Positions 37,147 to 47,422 of a DNA stretch of 64,000 nucleotides are shown piece by piece. The stretch spans positions 1 to 64,000 of the forward strand of contig JABFQX010000020.1 of the NCBI GenBank assembly GCA_013141505.1, read 5' to 3'. The DNA comes from Methyloglobulus sp. GTDB taxonomy: Bacteria; Pseudomonadota; Gammaproteobacteria; Methylococcales; Methylomonadaceae. Positions within the stretch are counted from its first letter, which is position 1. Each line of letters begins with the position of its first letter. A program made the translations under genes and the position numbers. The notes beneath the pieces were generated by a model. The model was not told the DNA's origin and searched no databases. It saw nothing but the letters and a program-made list of their open reading frames with translations.

Positions 37147-37517
37147 TTGAACGCAAATTTAACCTGGTCGCTCAGGGTTACGCGGGCACTGCCATGTGCG
37201 CTATCTACTTCAATGGGGTTGCGGTAACTGGGCAGCTTGAGCTTTATTTCTTTGTTCGAAGGGTATTCATAAAACGTGTAGAGAATATCCCCCTGGTCAC
37301 GTTTGCCTTCCTGATAATGGCTGTACTGGAAATCGACACTGTCTTCATCGGCTGCATCTGCTGCGGGATACAACACTCCCGGCAATACCATTGCTGCCGC
37401 TGTTAAAGCTTTAATTGGTGAAGCTTTAAACCCAATTTGTCGTAGAGCGCATGTGATTTTTTCGGAAGATGAGTGCATTATTTTTGTTAGACACGCAGCC
37501 GCATAAAAATTTTTCAT
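37124..37517 (-). pseudogene. N-terminal remnant of a DUF3570 outer-membrane protein
   Basis: From ATG 37517 the first 131 codons match the N-terminus of the intact paralogue at 37585-40335, for example VDFQYSHYQEGKRD, NPIEVDSAHGSARVTL and FAFNYLQDTWSG. The match ends at the IS5 junction near 37124, and the frame then runs through the transposase antisense to 37017. A signal-peptide-like stretch (ALTAAAMVLPGVLYPAADA) is kept. It is a tandem duplicate whose C-terminal part was removed with the IS right half. Confidence 0.85.
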
Positions 37518-37584
37518 GAAAATCTAATACCCTTATTTTTATAAAACTTGATTTTTTGTATTGCATTTAAAGTCTTTAGATGCC

Positions 37585-40335
37585 TTAAAATCCATAACTC
37601 CAGGTGAAGTTCAACGCACCATCGCGGTCAAGCTGGTAGCCGTTGTAGTCGGTATGGAGGGGTTGCAGCCACTCGAACTTGAGGGTGTTGCCAACAAATG
37701 CACCGCTGGGGATGGTGACGTTTATGCCAAGACCGAGATCAACATACTGACCGCCGTAGTTGGATGTATTGTCGAATGGGCCGACATGGGTTGGCGTATA
37801 AGGATAGCCATAGCTATCATCTATGATTGGCGGATAATCACCGCGAATACTATCTTGCCAGGTGTACACGCCACGCACGGTGGTTGCCAGCCAGTTTGTC
37901 CAGTGATAACCGCCCCAAACGCTGCTTTGAAAGCTGTCGCCAAAGGCAAAATTGGAACTGTTACTGCCTTCAAGCCGTAACGTTCCAGTTACTTGCGTAC
38001 CCCATGAAAAATCATCCACATTTCCTGTATACGTCAGGCTGGGTTTGAAATCCCAAGTGCCGCTGCCGAGTTGCATGCCATAATGGATAAAAGCTGGATA
38101 GGGATTGGTGTTCGTTTTTCTCAGCATGACCTGATTGTCGCCGGTCGGTGCGGTACCGCCCAAGCTTAAGGTGATATGATGTTGAGGATGGTCGAACAAC
38201 TTGAACAGCGCATACAAACCCGTATCGCCAACGCCCCCGGTTTGGTGGCTATGAACAGCGCCGCCGTGGTTGTGACCATGGCCGACATGTTCCACAAGCG
38301 GAATCATGTTCATTTCCATATCCACCCATTGCGGCATCAGCATGACCGACAGCCAATCCGTGGGCGCATACATAAGGTCAAGCATGTGCATAGCCATGGT
38401 CATTTGCTTGGGCGCGACCATGCACTCTTGGTCACCGCAAGCATTGAACCTGACTTCATCCGGCGTTACCGCTTGGCTTCCTAGAAGCATATCTCCGGCT
38501 TGTTCGTTCCTCATGTAGCGGTAGCCAACCATAAAATCGCCGGATTTTTCAAGGGCGTGGTCAAACATCACACCTGCCGGAGAATTCGAGTGTTGATGAT
38601 TGTGGCTAGCATGTAGGCTATCGCCCGAACCAGCCACAGCATCTAGGTTAATCTTAAGCGCAACGTTGGCGACCCAGAAATCGAAATCGGCGAACTTGCC
38701 TTCACCGCCGCCTAACTTAAGCCCTCCTTGGTGGGTGTAATATTCAAAGCCCGTTTCAAGGCTCACGCCTTTGCTGAATTGTTTACTGACGGTTACCCCG
38801 CCGCTTAAGGTGCCGAAGCCGGACAATCGCTGGTCGCTGGAATAAATTTCGGGTAATTTTTTGATGTATCGTCCCGGTACGATGACTTCCCCGGTTTCCT
38901 GGTTATAAACGTCTTCTTGATATAGCTCAAAGAAAACAGGCGCATAAAAATCCGCGCTGGATTGAGAGTAATACCGAAATCTGGGGGTCACCATCCAACC
39001 TGAACTCAGGGGTTGCACCCAATCCGCTTCAAAGGTGTGGGCATGGATGCCCCAATCGTCGTGCGTGAAGCGGTAATCAAAATGCAAGGCAGCATCGAAG
39101 GGTTCAAAGTACTGGTTATAACCAATAGCCCAGTTAAGTTGGTTGCGTTCGTCGGGGCGAATTTCCAACGTACTGTAACGACCTGCTTGAAATGGTTTAT
39201 TGGCTTGAATTACTTCTGTAGAACCAGAAGCAGATATTACACTGACGAGCTTATATGGATTGCCTAAGTACCCTGTGCTTCGGGTATAGCCCATGTTGAG
39301 TTCTAATGCCGCATCCTTGTTGAGCACTTGGGTCAGACCAAGTTGGGTGCTCCAGTCTTGGCGATTACCCCGTAAGATTGCACTAGTCAGACTAAATTGA
39401 CCGTTTTCTCGAAATTGATAAGTACTGTCGATTTCACCGGCGGAAACCAACGGATTCTTCGGTACAATTTTGAAGATCGTGTTTCCAGAAGAATCTTCAG
39501 AACTGTCTAAGTATGAGTTATCGTACTTAGTAGTATCAAAAAATTGCAGCCCGTCAGGATCCAATGTGGCAAAGGTATCGCTGTTGGTATAACTTAGGCC
39601 TAGGTTCACTGTTGTTTGTTTCTGGTTGAAATCCATCCGCCCGCCCAGGTTGACAAAGCGGGATTCGTAATCGTTTTCCACTGAAATGCCGCCACCGACA
39701 TCCACAGCCGCTTCGTCCCATTCATAACTGAGCTTGAAATCACCTTGTTTACGGGTTTCCGGCGACGCGTAGGACAAAGTGTGGACGAGTTTATTATTCT
39801 TACTTCCCGGAATTATTTGTCCAGTCGTAGAGTCAGGCCCTCCATGTTGATAGATGTTAAGGTTCTTATCCAAGAAAAACTGAACTTGATCCTTGGCAAG
39901 TGGCGATGCCCCGATTATTATCCCGGCTGAAGAATCCGGCTTGGTATACCGGAACACCGGTCTATTGCTCCCTGAACCTAAAGGAGCGGTTGAGATGGGC
40001 GTTGCACCAGACCAAGTGTCCTGCGTGTAATTGAAGGCGAACTTGATGCGCTCAGTCAGGGTAAACCTGCCGCTGCCGTGGGTGCTGTCCACTTCGATAG
40101 GGTTGAGCTTGTTCGGTAGTTTTGTTGAATAAAACCCGCCATTAAAATCATAAGCCAAACCGGAAATATCCCGCTTGCCTTCCTGGTAATGGCTGTATTG
40201 AAAATCCACGCCGTCGTCTTCGGCGGCATAGGCGGTTGGCTGCAATAAGCCGGGTAAGATTAAGGCAGCATTAGTTAAGGTGAATAAGGATGTTGATGTA
40301 CCGTTTATTCGACCGGTTTTTTTTGGACGTGTCAT
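37585..40335 (-). CDS. DUF3570 outer-membrane protein fused to a second His/Met-rich barrel
   Basis: The 916-aa product has a signal peptide (about residues 1-38, cleavage after AYA) and a DUF3570-type barrel (about 39-560, with VDFQYSHYQEGKRD). It is joined by a His-rich linker (HASHNHQHS) to a second barrel of about 300 residues with HVGHGHNHGG, MTMAMHMLDLMY and DMEMNMI segments, ending in an aromatic residue (WSYGF) as outer-membrane proteins do. DUF3570 function is not established. The His and Met clusters suggest copper or another soft metal. A palindromic operator lies just upstream at 40361-40382. Confidence 0.82.
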   Translation of the reverse strand: MTRPKKTGRINGTSTSLFTLTNAALILPGLLQPTAYAAEDDGVDFQYSHYQEGKRDISGLAYDFNGGFYSTKLPNKLNPIEVDSTHGSGRFTLTERIKFAFNYTQDTWSGATPISTAPLGSGSNRPVFRYTKPDSSAGIIIGASPLAKDQVQFFLDKNLNIYQHGGPDSTTGQIIPGSKNNKLVHTLSYASPETRKQGDFKLSYEWDEAAVDVGGGISVENDYESRFVNLGGRMDFNQKQTTVNLGLSYTNSDTFATLDPDGLQFFDTTKYDNSYLDSSEDSSGNTIFKIVPKNPLVSAGEIDSTYQFRENGQFSLTSAILRGNRQDWSTQLGLTQVLNKDAALELNMGYTRSTGYLGNPYKLVSVISASGSTEVIQANKPFQAGRYSTLEIRPDERNQLNWAIGYNQYFEPFDAALHFDYRFTHDDWGIHAHTFEADWVQPLSSGWMVTPRFRYYSQSSADFYAPVFFELYQEDVYNQETGEVIVPGRYIKKLPEIYSSDQRLSGFGTLSGGVTVSKQFSKGVSLETGFEYYTHQGGLKLGGGEGKFADFDFWVANVALKINLDAVAGSGDSLHASHNHQHSNSPAGVMFDHALEKSGDFMVGYRYMRNEQAGDMLLGSQAVTPDEVRFNACGDQECMVAPKQMTMAMHMLDLMYAPTDWLSVMLMPQWVDMEMNMIPLVEHVGHGHNHGGAVHSHQTGGVGDTGLYALFKLFDHPQHHITLSLGGTAPTGDNQVMLRKTNTNPYPAFIHYGMQLGSGTWDFKPSLTYTGNVDDFSWGTQVTGTLRLEGSNSSNFAFGDSFQSSVWGGYHWTNWLATTVRGVYTWQDSIRGDYPPIIDDSYGYPYTPTHVGPFDNTSNYGGQYVDLGLGINVTIPSGAFVGNTLKFEWLQPLHTDYNGYQLDRDGALNFTWSYGF

Positions 40336-40360
40336 TGGGTATCCCTTTTTTTATTTTGCA

Positions 40361-40382
40361 AATGATAGTGTGCATTATCATT
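40361..40382. promoter_or_regulatory. 22-bp palindromic operator before the DUF3570 gene
   Basis: The arms AATGATA and TATCATT are perfect inverted copies around an 8-base core, 26 bp before the ATG at 40335. The half-sites resemble Fur or Zur sites, but the spacing is longer than a canonical Fur box by about 3 bases. A metal-responsive regulator is inferred. Confidence 0.5.
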
Positions 40383-40887
40383 TTTGATTATGTGAGGGCT
40401 TGCTTACATTGGCTTTCATAAGCCGAACTTATATTTTATTAAGCAAAATTTATGCCATTAAAACCAAAGCCCGTATTTGTGAGCTTTACAGGTGGATAAA
40501 CGGTTTGGGGGAGATAAAAGGTAGGGCATATGACACACCAATTGGGTGATATGACCCATTTTTGGATAAACATCGGTTGCTAGGTGTGGCAAGCTCAGCG
40601 AATTATTAGAAAACCAGCTGTTCTTTAACCTATTTGTATGCTTTTTTTGTGGATTAATGGCTGATATAACGCGGTTGGATGAGAATAGGGGAAAATTTGG
40701 ATAAGGCAATATATCGTCCGTATCATCAGGTGGTTAAAAACTGCGTCATATCGCGCAGTTTAATAACAAAAAAAGCGACGGGTGAAACAATGCCCAGCAC
40801 ACTAAACTTGAAATTGCCTTGCACAATCAAGCCTGCGCTAGGCTGGTGGGTATAATCGAGGAAAAGTGGTTGACCTTAGGGCTTAAG
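40383..40887. other. Intergenic stretch, no gene recognised
   Basis: Apart from the operator and the terminator-like hairpin at 40736-40761 I find nothing coding. An 83-codon open frame at 40458-40709 lacks motifs and a ribosome site. Confidence 0.5.
40736..40761 (-). terminator. Probable intrinsic terminator after the 1,386-aa membrane protein
   Basis: On the minus strand AAACTGCG, an 8-base loop and CGCAGTTT form a stem followed by a run of five T (complement of 40736-40740). It lies about 127 bp downstream of the stop codon at 40888. Confidence 0.6.
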
Positions 40888-43800
40888 CTATTTTTTATCA
40901 GTAGCCGGATTAACACTCAGCGGTTTTATTTTTTCCGGCTTTTTATGCCACAGACCGTTGGCGGAAAAACATTGCCAGCCCCATTTCAACCAGTTAAGTA
41001 AGGCTGCTGCCAGCCAGAAAGACCACGCCAGCATCAATAATCTGTAAGTTATGATCGGAACCGAAACAACAGTCGCCTGCGGTAAAGTTGACGGACTGCG
41101 GTCTTGGTACCATTTAAGGCTGTAGTCAGAAGATTGGTTGCCTATGATTTGCATGTCGGGTGATCCGCCTAATAAACCTTGTTCCACCGCAAACACCAGT
41201 ATGCCCAGGGACATGACGGTAAACAGCCCGATTATGACTTGTACAAGATTAAAATACCTGTAGCTATTGTCAGCTTGACGCGAACGCCAACCCAGCAACA
41301 TTAACCAGGCGACAACAAACGTGGCAGCCAGCATAGGCACTTGGCTTAAACCCACCAGCAATAACAACCAATGCCAGCCCTTTAATGGCGATAACGGCAT
41401 TTTCCCTAAGCCGGTCGCCAGGATGACAATCACTATCAACATGCCCCAAAACAATACCGCTGGACCTAACTTTGGCCCCCACACAAACAACGCCCAGCGG
41501 TCTTGACCCAACCGGATGTTTAACGTGGTATTGACGCTGGCTTGGCCTAAATCGAGCTGCGGTGATTGGATCAACGTGGTAATGGCTTTCGGCTCCTGCC
41601 AACTCAAGGTGATGTCTTGTTTGCCGGAATTGACGGGCAAGGTCAGTTTTCTTCCGTCTTGCCGTAGTGGCAATGTTTGCCCGTTGATTGCCACGGCTTG
41701 CAGTACCGCACCTTCCGGCAAGGTCAGCGTGTGCTGTGTACCCTGCGAACTCCTGAGCGTCATGTTCAAGTCAGCATCCAGCGAGCGTTTGCCCGGCCTG
41801 ATCGCTAATTGGCTATTGTCTATCGTCAGGATTTGCCCTTCACCAGTTTTTGGCCGCGTTATCTGCAAAGCCATCTTTTCGCCCGGCCACGGATGCCATT
41901 CCGGTAGCCATTGCGCGTCGTTGTTCATATGGATCAGGGCGATACCATTGCTCTCAACATGCCAGATGGGGCTGACATCCGCTTTCCAAACTTCAATCCA
42001 CTGCGGTGTGTCTTCGGCAGAAAAAATAATTTTATCGCCTTTTTGCAGGGTCGATTCCCAATGCAAATGCGTTTGTTGGGCGGGCATATTCACTTCAATC
42101 TTACCATTTTTTACATAGATGCCAGGCGTAGTGACCGATTCCCCGGGTAACACGGGAACCTCCAATGCTATCGCTGAGTCTGCTGGCGAGAGCCTTATGA
42201 TTTCGGTACTGACCCGCCAATCCAAGCCCAATTGTACGCTGCGTTCAACTCTGACAAAAGGCGGTAAAAGACCGGGAGCAAGGGTCGTACCTTTGGCGAT
42301 TTCGGCTGTTTGGCTTGTCCGGTTGAATTGCAGTTGATTGTCAACTTCGCCATTGTCCTGAATGCCACTGACTTGCCAACCGCTACGTTCGATAGCAACC
42401 CGGTTAGGCTTTAACGGCAACGGCAAGGCAAATGAAGCAAGTTGCGGCACTGCGCCACGCAGGACAACCTGATGCTCGCCTATGGGCAGATTAATCCATA
42501 AACCATTGCCATCCCGGTACAGACCTTGCGCGGGTTTGCCATCCGCACTGACCTGATTGGGAAACCACTGGTCATAAGCTGAAGGCAAGGGTACATTAAC
42601 TGATTGCTGGACATGTATTTGCAAGTTGATCGCCATCACCTTATCGTTTATTGACACCTGCATCTGCGGTATTTGGGCGCATTTTGGCAAACAGTCCGGT
42701 GCTTCCGATAAGCGGGTTTTCAGTTCATCCAATACCTCTTTGCTTGGGAAATCCGCATAGGTTTTTTGTGTCGGCATTGCCAGCAGTGGGATGAGTAAAA
42801 ACCACACCATCGCCGGTACAGTCGATCTAGACAGGAATTTTAATTTTCCAGCCAATCCAAACATCAATAAAGCCAGTAAGCTCACCGAAGCCACGCGCAC
42901 GAAGTTTAACAGCAGCTTCAATGACGGCGGTAGATACCATAAACGTACTTGCTGGTCGGCATTCACCGAACCGTTCCAGGATAGATGCACCTTGCGCCAC
43001 TGCCATTGCGGCAAACCGGGGCCAGTTTGTACTTTGGCATCGGGGTCGTAGCGGCTAAAATCTTCTTTGCCCTCATACGCGGAAGATTGGCTTACAGAAT
43101 CACTGTAATATTTTCCTCTCTTTGCTGGTGCCATTGACGGTGCTTCTGGTTTAGCTAATTCTTGTTCATGCAACATTTGTGTTGCTTCAGCATTGGCGCT
43201 TTCGGACTGGCACTGTGGACAATCTTGGTTAATCATTGCCGGGGCGCTCGCAGGAGTTGCCACCCCTTTTCCAGGATTCATTTCATTAATTGCGTAAGAG
43301 GGATCTGTCCAATAGTTTTCTAATTGAGGATAAAGCCCGGTTCGCAACTGGTTGACCATAAACGGGACTGTGATCAAGACCAAAACCAGCCAAAATGCCT
43401 TTAGATACAGTGCAATTGCGGTCAGAAATTTGCCTTGTGGTAGAACTTTTATCAATGCCGTTGCCGCTAAAATATTTAACCAAACATACTGAGGCGCGTC
43501 TGGCTCATGCCAAATCAAGACTAGCGTTAGCAGGGCAAAGAATCCCCACAAACGCCCGAACAAACGGCTGGTCGCCAAGGCGGCAATCAACACCAAAAAT
43601 AAGTCCAGCAACGTCCAGCGAGCGATCCAGCTGTCCGGCACATTATCCACCCCGGCGGCGGCGAGTAAACTCCAACCCGGCGGCAAATTCAACTCTGCGT
43701 TGACCTGCTTAAAACTTTGTTCCCAACCTACCGCGCTGATTGCCCGGATGTTGGCCACTGTGCGGCTATCGGCAGCTAGGGAAATATTGCCTTTCCCGAC

Positions 43801-45048
43801 TTCCACGCCTTGTTTGCCGCTTCCTGGCCGCAACGTAATCAACTGGCTTGCGCCATCCAGACTGACTTGACCTAGCTGGGTTTCCGGTAAAGCATCCAAC
43901 CGCCAGCCTTTGGTCATTTTGCCGTTGATGGTGTCGTGGACGGTATAGGCTTCACCATCGAAATCCAGCCATAATTTACGGTTGAGCGTGAGTTGGTTCG
44001 GCTCAGGATCAGGATCGCCCCGTCGAATCACTTTCAAGGCCATGCTCTCGCCCTGCTTGATGGTATAGGTTGGCAAGTGCCGCCATTCATCAGGCGTGTT
44101 AGTTTGGCTGGCATCAATGGCTTGCAATTTTTCCACCTCAACCACACGCAAGTCAGGGCGGGCTTCAAACACCCAGATTTCCGAACTGGGCCAGCCTAGA
44201 TCAGGTGCAGCGTCACTCGCCTTCAAAAGCATAGCATTGTTTTCTTTAGTGCTTCTGGCTTCAATATCCAACTGCCAATGCCCAGGGCGCACCTGAACCA
44301 GCAATTGTCCATCGGGTTCAATACGCGCCGGCAGCGGGCTTTGCAAACTCAGTGGGATAAATTCATCAAGGACAGGCTTGGGCAGCTTGACTTCACGCTG
44401 TTCGCCGGAGACTTCCAGCACCAAGCGTGTCTTCACCTGCATAGGAACATCATCGGTGATTTTCCTGAACACCTGAATATCCAAGCTGTTTTGGACATTC
44501 GCCAATTTTTTTTTGCCTAACTCGTTTTCAGTCAACCAAAGTTGTCCATCCTTGATGCTGGGCAGGACAATGTTAGTGCCGTTGACAGCTAGGAAAATCA
44601 ACCCAGTGTCGGCAGGTATGTTCAGGCTTTCCGGTATCGCCGTCCAGAAAAAATCACCCTTGAGCTTGTAGGTGCCTGCCCCAAGTTTAATGGCAGGCAA
44701 TCCGTTTCGTTCCAGCACCGATGCGGGTTTGGAATTGACCGTTACATTCTGCGGCCAGTTTTTTGAGTCGCCCGGCAAAGTAATCCAGCTTTCCTTGTAA
44801 ACAGTCCAATCAATTGCAAATTTGCCTGTTGTGGCAGTAAATTCAAGATTTAATTGCGTCGGCCAACTACAGCGTTTTTGTTCAAAACTGTTATAGATAA
44901 AGGGGCAATCTAACTGCGGCTGATCCGCCAATACCCAACCGATCCAAGGCTTCAGTGGTTCTGGAACTTGCTGCAGCGTAATTGCCCGAACATTGGCATA
45001 ACCCACGAACAAAATACCAACCAGAATAAACCTGAATGTAGATTTCAT
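40888..45048 (-). CDS. Large polytopic membrane protein of unknown function
   Basis: I do not recognise a named family. I start at ATG 45048 (MKSTFRFILVGILFVGYANVRA, a signal peptide) because GGAGG lies 7 bases upstream; an upstream ATG would add 32 residues without a signal. The 1,386-aa product has a periplasmic beta-rich part (about 23-480), about five membrane spans (490-590), a linker with CPQC, and two spans near 725 and 760. A second periplasmic part (about 790-1180) follows, then four or five spans and a basic C-terminus. The two periplasmic parts look like diverged copies (each with a Pro-rich PxGxxxWPxxVxxxGKPA-like segment followed by GLP/GLW and a GxxxL strand). It is probably an envelope protein. 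Confidence 0.8.
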   Translation of the reverse strand: MKSTFRFILVGILFVGYANVRAITLQQVPEPLKPWIGWVLADQPQLDCPFIYNSFEQKRCSWPTQLNLEFTATTGKFAIDWTVYKESWITLPGDSKNWPQNVTVNSKPASVLERNGLPAIKLGAGTYKLKGDFFWTAIPESLNIPADTGLIFLAVNGTNIVLPSIKDGQLWLTENELGKKKLANVQNSLDIQVFRKITDDVPMQVKTRLVLEVSGEQREVKLPKPVLDEFIPLSLQSPLPARIEPDGQLLVQVRPGHWQLDIEARSTKENNAMLLKASDAAPDLGWPSSEIWVFEARPDLRVVEVEKLQAIDASQTNTPDEWRHLPTYTIKQGESMALKVIRRGDPDPEPNQLTLNRKLWLDFDGEAYTVHDTINGKMTKGWRLDALPETQLGQVSLDGASQLITLRPGSGKQGVEVGKGNISLAADSRTVANIRAISAVGWEQSFKQVNAELNLPPGWSLLAAAGVDNVPDSWIARWTLLDLFLVLIAALATSRLFGRLWGFFALLTLVLIWHEPDAPQYVWLNILAATALIKVLPQGKFLTAIALYLKAFWLVLVLITVPFMVNQLRTGLYPQLENYWTDPSYAINEMNPGKGVATPASAPAMINQDCPQCQSESANAEATQMLHEQELAKPEAPSMAPAKRGKYYSDSVSQSSAYEGKEDFSRYDPDAKVQTGPGLPQWQWRKVHLSWNGSVNADQQVRLWYLPPSLKLLLNFVRVASVSLLALLMFGLAGKLKFLSRSTVPAMVWFLLIPLLAMPTQKTYADFPSKEVLDELKTRLSEAPDCLPKCAQIPQMQVSINDKVMAINLQIHVQQSVNVPLPSAYDQWFPNQVSADGKPAQGLYRDGNGLWINLPIGEHQVVLRGAVPQLASFALPLPLKPNRVAIERSGWQVSGIQDNGEVDNQLQFNRTSQTAEIAKGTTLAPGLLPPFVRVERSVQLGLDWRVSTEIIRLSPADSAIALEVPVLPGESVTTPGIYVKNGKIEVNMPAQQTHLHWESTLQKGDKIIFSAEDTPQWIEVWKADVSPIWHVESNGIALIHMNNDAQWLPEWHPWPGEKMALQITRPKTGEGQILTIDNSQLAIRPGKRSLDADLNMTLRSSQGTQHTLTLPEGAVLQAVAINGQTLPLRQDGRKLTLPVNSGKQDITLSWQEPKAITTLIQSPQLDLGQASVNTTLNIRLGQDRWALFVWGPKLGPAVLFWGMLIVIVILATGLGKMPLSPLKGWHWLLLLVGLSQVPMLAATFVVAWLMLLGWRSRQADNSYRYFNLVQVIIGLFTVMSLGILVFAVEQGLLGGSPDMQIIGNQSSDYSLKWYQDRSPSTLPQATVVSVPIITYRLLMLAWSFWLAAALLNWLKWGWQCFSANGLWHKKPEKIKPLSVNPATDKK

Positions 45049-45411
45049 ATCTTGCCTCCATGACGCATTGGCTGAGTGCGGGTAGTTAATTAAAAACGGG
45101 TAAGTTAAACTGACCAACATGCAAGAATTGAAGCTTTCCGGCAATATGACCGATTTTCCAATAGGCCGACAACTTTTGGTGTGGCATCTTAGTAATTTAT
45201 CTAAGGCGGCTTCATTATACGGCTTAGTGAATTTTTATCGAAGGCTTGTGTGATACCGCCAATGATGAGTTTCAGGGCTTTTGATTTTCGCGTTTAATTT
45301 TGTCTTTGGCTTTAATTCACCTAAGCACTTCAAATCTAATAGCGTCTAGTGGTATATTGGCTTCGTAAAAAATGCGCTTTGCGCGCACTAATAATAATGG
45401 GGAGTAACACA
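45049..45411. other. Intergenic region between divergent genes
   Basis: These 363 bases separate the membrane-protein gene (minus) and petA (plus). Both promoters must be here. A TATATT at about 45353 could be the petA -10, but no good -35 matches it. A GC-rich hairpin (TGCGCTTTGCGCGCA) lies at about 45372-45386 shortly before the petA ribosome site. Confidence 0.4.
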
Positions 45412-46011
45412 ATGAATAATGAAGGCGTCGACGAATCCAAGCGCCAGTTTTTGACTTCGGCACTGACCGTAGTTGGCGCTGTCGGCACGGGATATTTGGC
45501 TGTCCCTTTTCTGGCCCAAATGCAACCTAGCGTTAAAACGATGGCCGCAGGCGCGCCCGTGCAAGTTGATATTAGCAAAATGGAATCCGGGCAATTGCTG
45601 CGGGTTGCTTGGCGGGGCAAGCCGGTTTGGGTTCTTAACCGAACACCTGCCGCTTTGGAAACATTGAAATCATTGGACAGCCAGCTCAGCGATCCACTGT
45701 CCAACGACTCAATCCAGCCGGCTAACAGCAAAAATCCTGTTCGCTCAATCAAGCCGGAAATTTTTGTCACTTTGGGCTTGTGTACGCATTTAGGCTGCTC
45801 CCCTACATTTCGCCCGGAAATTGCACCCAACGATCTTGGCCCTGACTGGAAAGGTGGCTTCTTCTGCCCTTGTCACGGCTCACGGTTTGATCTGGCTGGT
45901 CGCGTTTACAGTGGCGTACCTGCCCCGACCAACCTTGAAATACCACCCTACGAATATTTGACGGACACTCTCATCTTGATAGGTGACGAAGGCAAGGGAG
46001 CAAAAGCATGA
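45412..46011 (+). CDS. petA: Ubiquinol-cytochrome c reductase iron-sulfur subunit (Rieske)
   Basis: The 199-aa protein starts [34 protein letters not shown], a Tat-like N-terminus with one membrane anchor. I chose ATG 45412 because of GGGGAG upstream. The [2Fe-2S] ligands are in CTHLGC and CPCHGS. It transfers electrons from ubiquinol to cytochrome c1 in the bc1 complex. The stop overlaps the petB start by 4 bases. Confidence 0.97.
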   Translation: MNNEGVDESKRQFLTSALTVVGAVGTGYLAVPFLAQMQPSVKTMAAGAPVQVDISKMESGQLLRVAWRGKPVWVLNRTPAALETLKSLDSQLSDPLSNDSIQPANSKNPVRSIKPEIFVTLGLCTHLGCSPTFRPEIAPNDLGPDWKGGFFCPCHGSRFDLAGRVYSGVPAPTNLEIPPYEYLTDTLILIGDEGKGAKA

Positions 46012-47420
46012 AAACGACTCGTTTAACAACTTGCGCCAACTGGTTCCTTGATCGTTTCCCTCTGACCAAGCTCTGGAATGAGCACATGGCACATTATTAC
46101 GCGCCCAAAAATTTTAATTTCTGGTATTTCTTCGGCTCTTTAGCGTTGATGGTTTTGGTTAACCAAATCCTCACCGGCATTTTGTTGACGATGAATTACA
46201 AGCCGGATGCCCAGCTTGCTTTCGACTCGGTTGAGTACATCATGCGCGATGTCAATTGGGGCTGGTTGGTGCGTTATATGCACTCGACAGGGGCTTCTGC
46301 ATTTTTCATTGTCATCTATCTACATATGTTCAGGGGCTTGATCTACGGCTCTTACAAACATCCTCGGGAATTGATCTGGATTTTCGGCATGTTGCTTTTC
46401 CTGGCACTCATGGCGGAAGCCTTCATGGGCTATTTGTTGCCTTGGGGACAGATGTCTTACTGGGGCGCACAGGTTATTATCTCTTTGTTCAGTGCCATCC
46501 CTATCGTAGGTGATGATTTGTCTCTCTGGATTCGGGGTGATTATGTTGTCTCTGATGCCACCTTAAACCGCTTTTTCGCATTTCATGTGATTGCGGTGCC
46601 GTTAGCGTTGGTCATGTTGGTTTTTCTGCATATTGTTGCTTTACATGAAGTCGGCTCCAACAATCCTGATGGCGTGGAAATAAAAAAATACAAAGACAAA
46701 GAGGGCATTCCTTTAGATGGCATTCCTTTTCACCCTTACTACACTGTTAAAGATCTCGTTGGCGTAGGCGTGTTTCTGATTTTTTTCGCCACCATTATTT
46801 TCTACCTGCCTGAAGTGGGCGGCTTTTTCCTTGAGGCTGACAACTTTGTCCCAGCCGACCCAATGAAAACGCCTGAACATATCGCACCGCTTTGGTACTT
46901 TACGCCTTTTTACGCCATTCTTAGGGCGGTGCCTGATAAGTTTGCCGGAGTTATAGCCATGTTTGGCTCCATCGCCGTGCTGTTTTTGTTGCCGTGGCTA
47001 GATCGTAGCCCAGTAAAGTCGGTACGCTACCGCGGCAGTATCTTTAAAAAAGCACTGGCTCTGTTCGTGGTCAGCTTTGTCGCTCTAGGTTACTTGGGCA
47101 CCCAGCCAGCTACGCCTTCGGCAACTCAATTTGCACGGTTCTTCTCTCTGATTTATTTTGGCTTTTTCCTCCTTATGCCGATTTATACGCGTTGGGAGAA
47201 AGCCAAACCGGTACCAAGCCGCTTGACCAAGCCGCTGAGCGCCGTTGAGCTGATTCCCGCTTTGAGAGCTGCTTTAAATGAGATGACGGTAGCTGCTCCG
47301 ATTCAAGGCCATCAGAGCCATACTTTTATCGGTTCTGAGTTTCGTAGAAAGCCCAACCCCGAGGGCATACGCAATGTTCTCGTTCGTTTAGCAAAAAAAA
47401 TAAAAGCGAGCTTTGACTAA
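46008..47420 (+). CDS. petB: Cytochrome b of the bc1 complex
   Basis: The 470-aa integral protein has the b-type heme helices ([21 protein letters not shown] and [26 protein letters not shown]), the Qo-site PEW equivalent in the [10 protein letters not shown] region, and eight or more membrane spans. It is the ubiquinol-oxidising core of complex III. It has a hydrophilic C-terminal extension of about 60 residues ([17 protein letters not shown]) after the last span. Confidence 0.97.
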   Translation: MKTTRLTTCANWFLDRFPLTKLWNEHMAHYYAPKNFNFWYFFGSLALMVLVNQILTGILLTMNYKPDAQLAFDSVEYIMRDVNWGWLVRYMHSTGASAFFIVIYLHMFRGLIYGSYKHPRELIWIFGMLLFLALMAEAFMGYLLPWGQMSYWGAQVIISLFSAIPIVGDDLSLWIRGDYVVSDATLNRFFAFHVIAVPLALVMLVFLHIVALHEVGSNNPDGVEIKKYKDKEGIPLDGIPFHPYYTVKDLVGVGVFLIFFATIIFYLPEVGGFFLEADNFVPADPMKTPEHIAPLWYFTPFYAILRAVPDKFAGVIAMFGSIAVLFLLPWLDRSPVKSVRYRGSIFKKALALFVVSFVALGYLGTQPATPSATQFARFFSLIYFGFFLLMPIYTRWEKAKPVPSRLTKPLSAVELIPALRAALNEMTVAAPIQGHQSHTFIGSEFRRKPNPEGIRNVLVRLAKKIKASFD

Positions 47421-47422
47421 TC

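Noticed and set aside
40361-40382. Canonical Fur box
   Set aside because: The half-sites resemble Fur sites but the spacing is about 3 bases too long, so only a general metal-type operator is claimed.
40458-40709. 83-codon minus-strand open frame between the DUF3570 and membrane-protein genes
   Set aside because: No ribosome site and low-complexity content; treated as non-coding.
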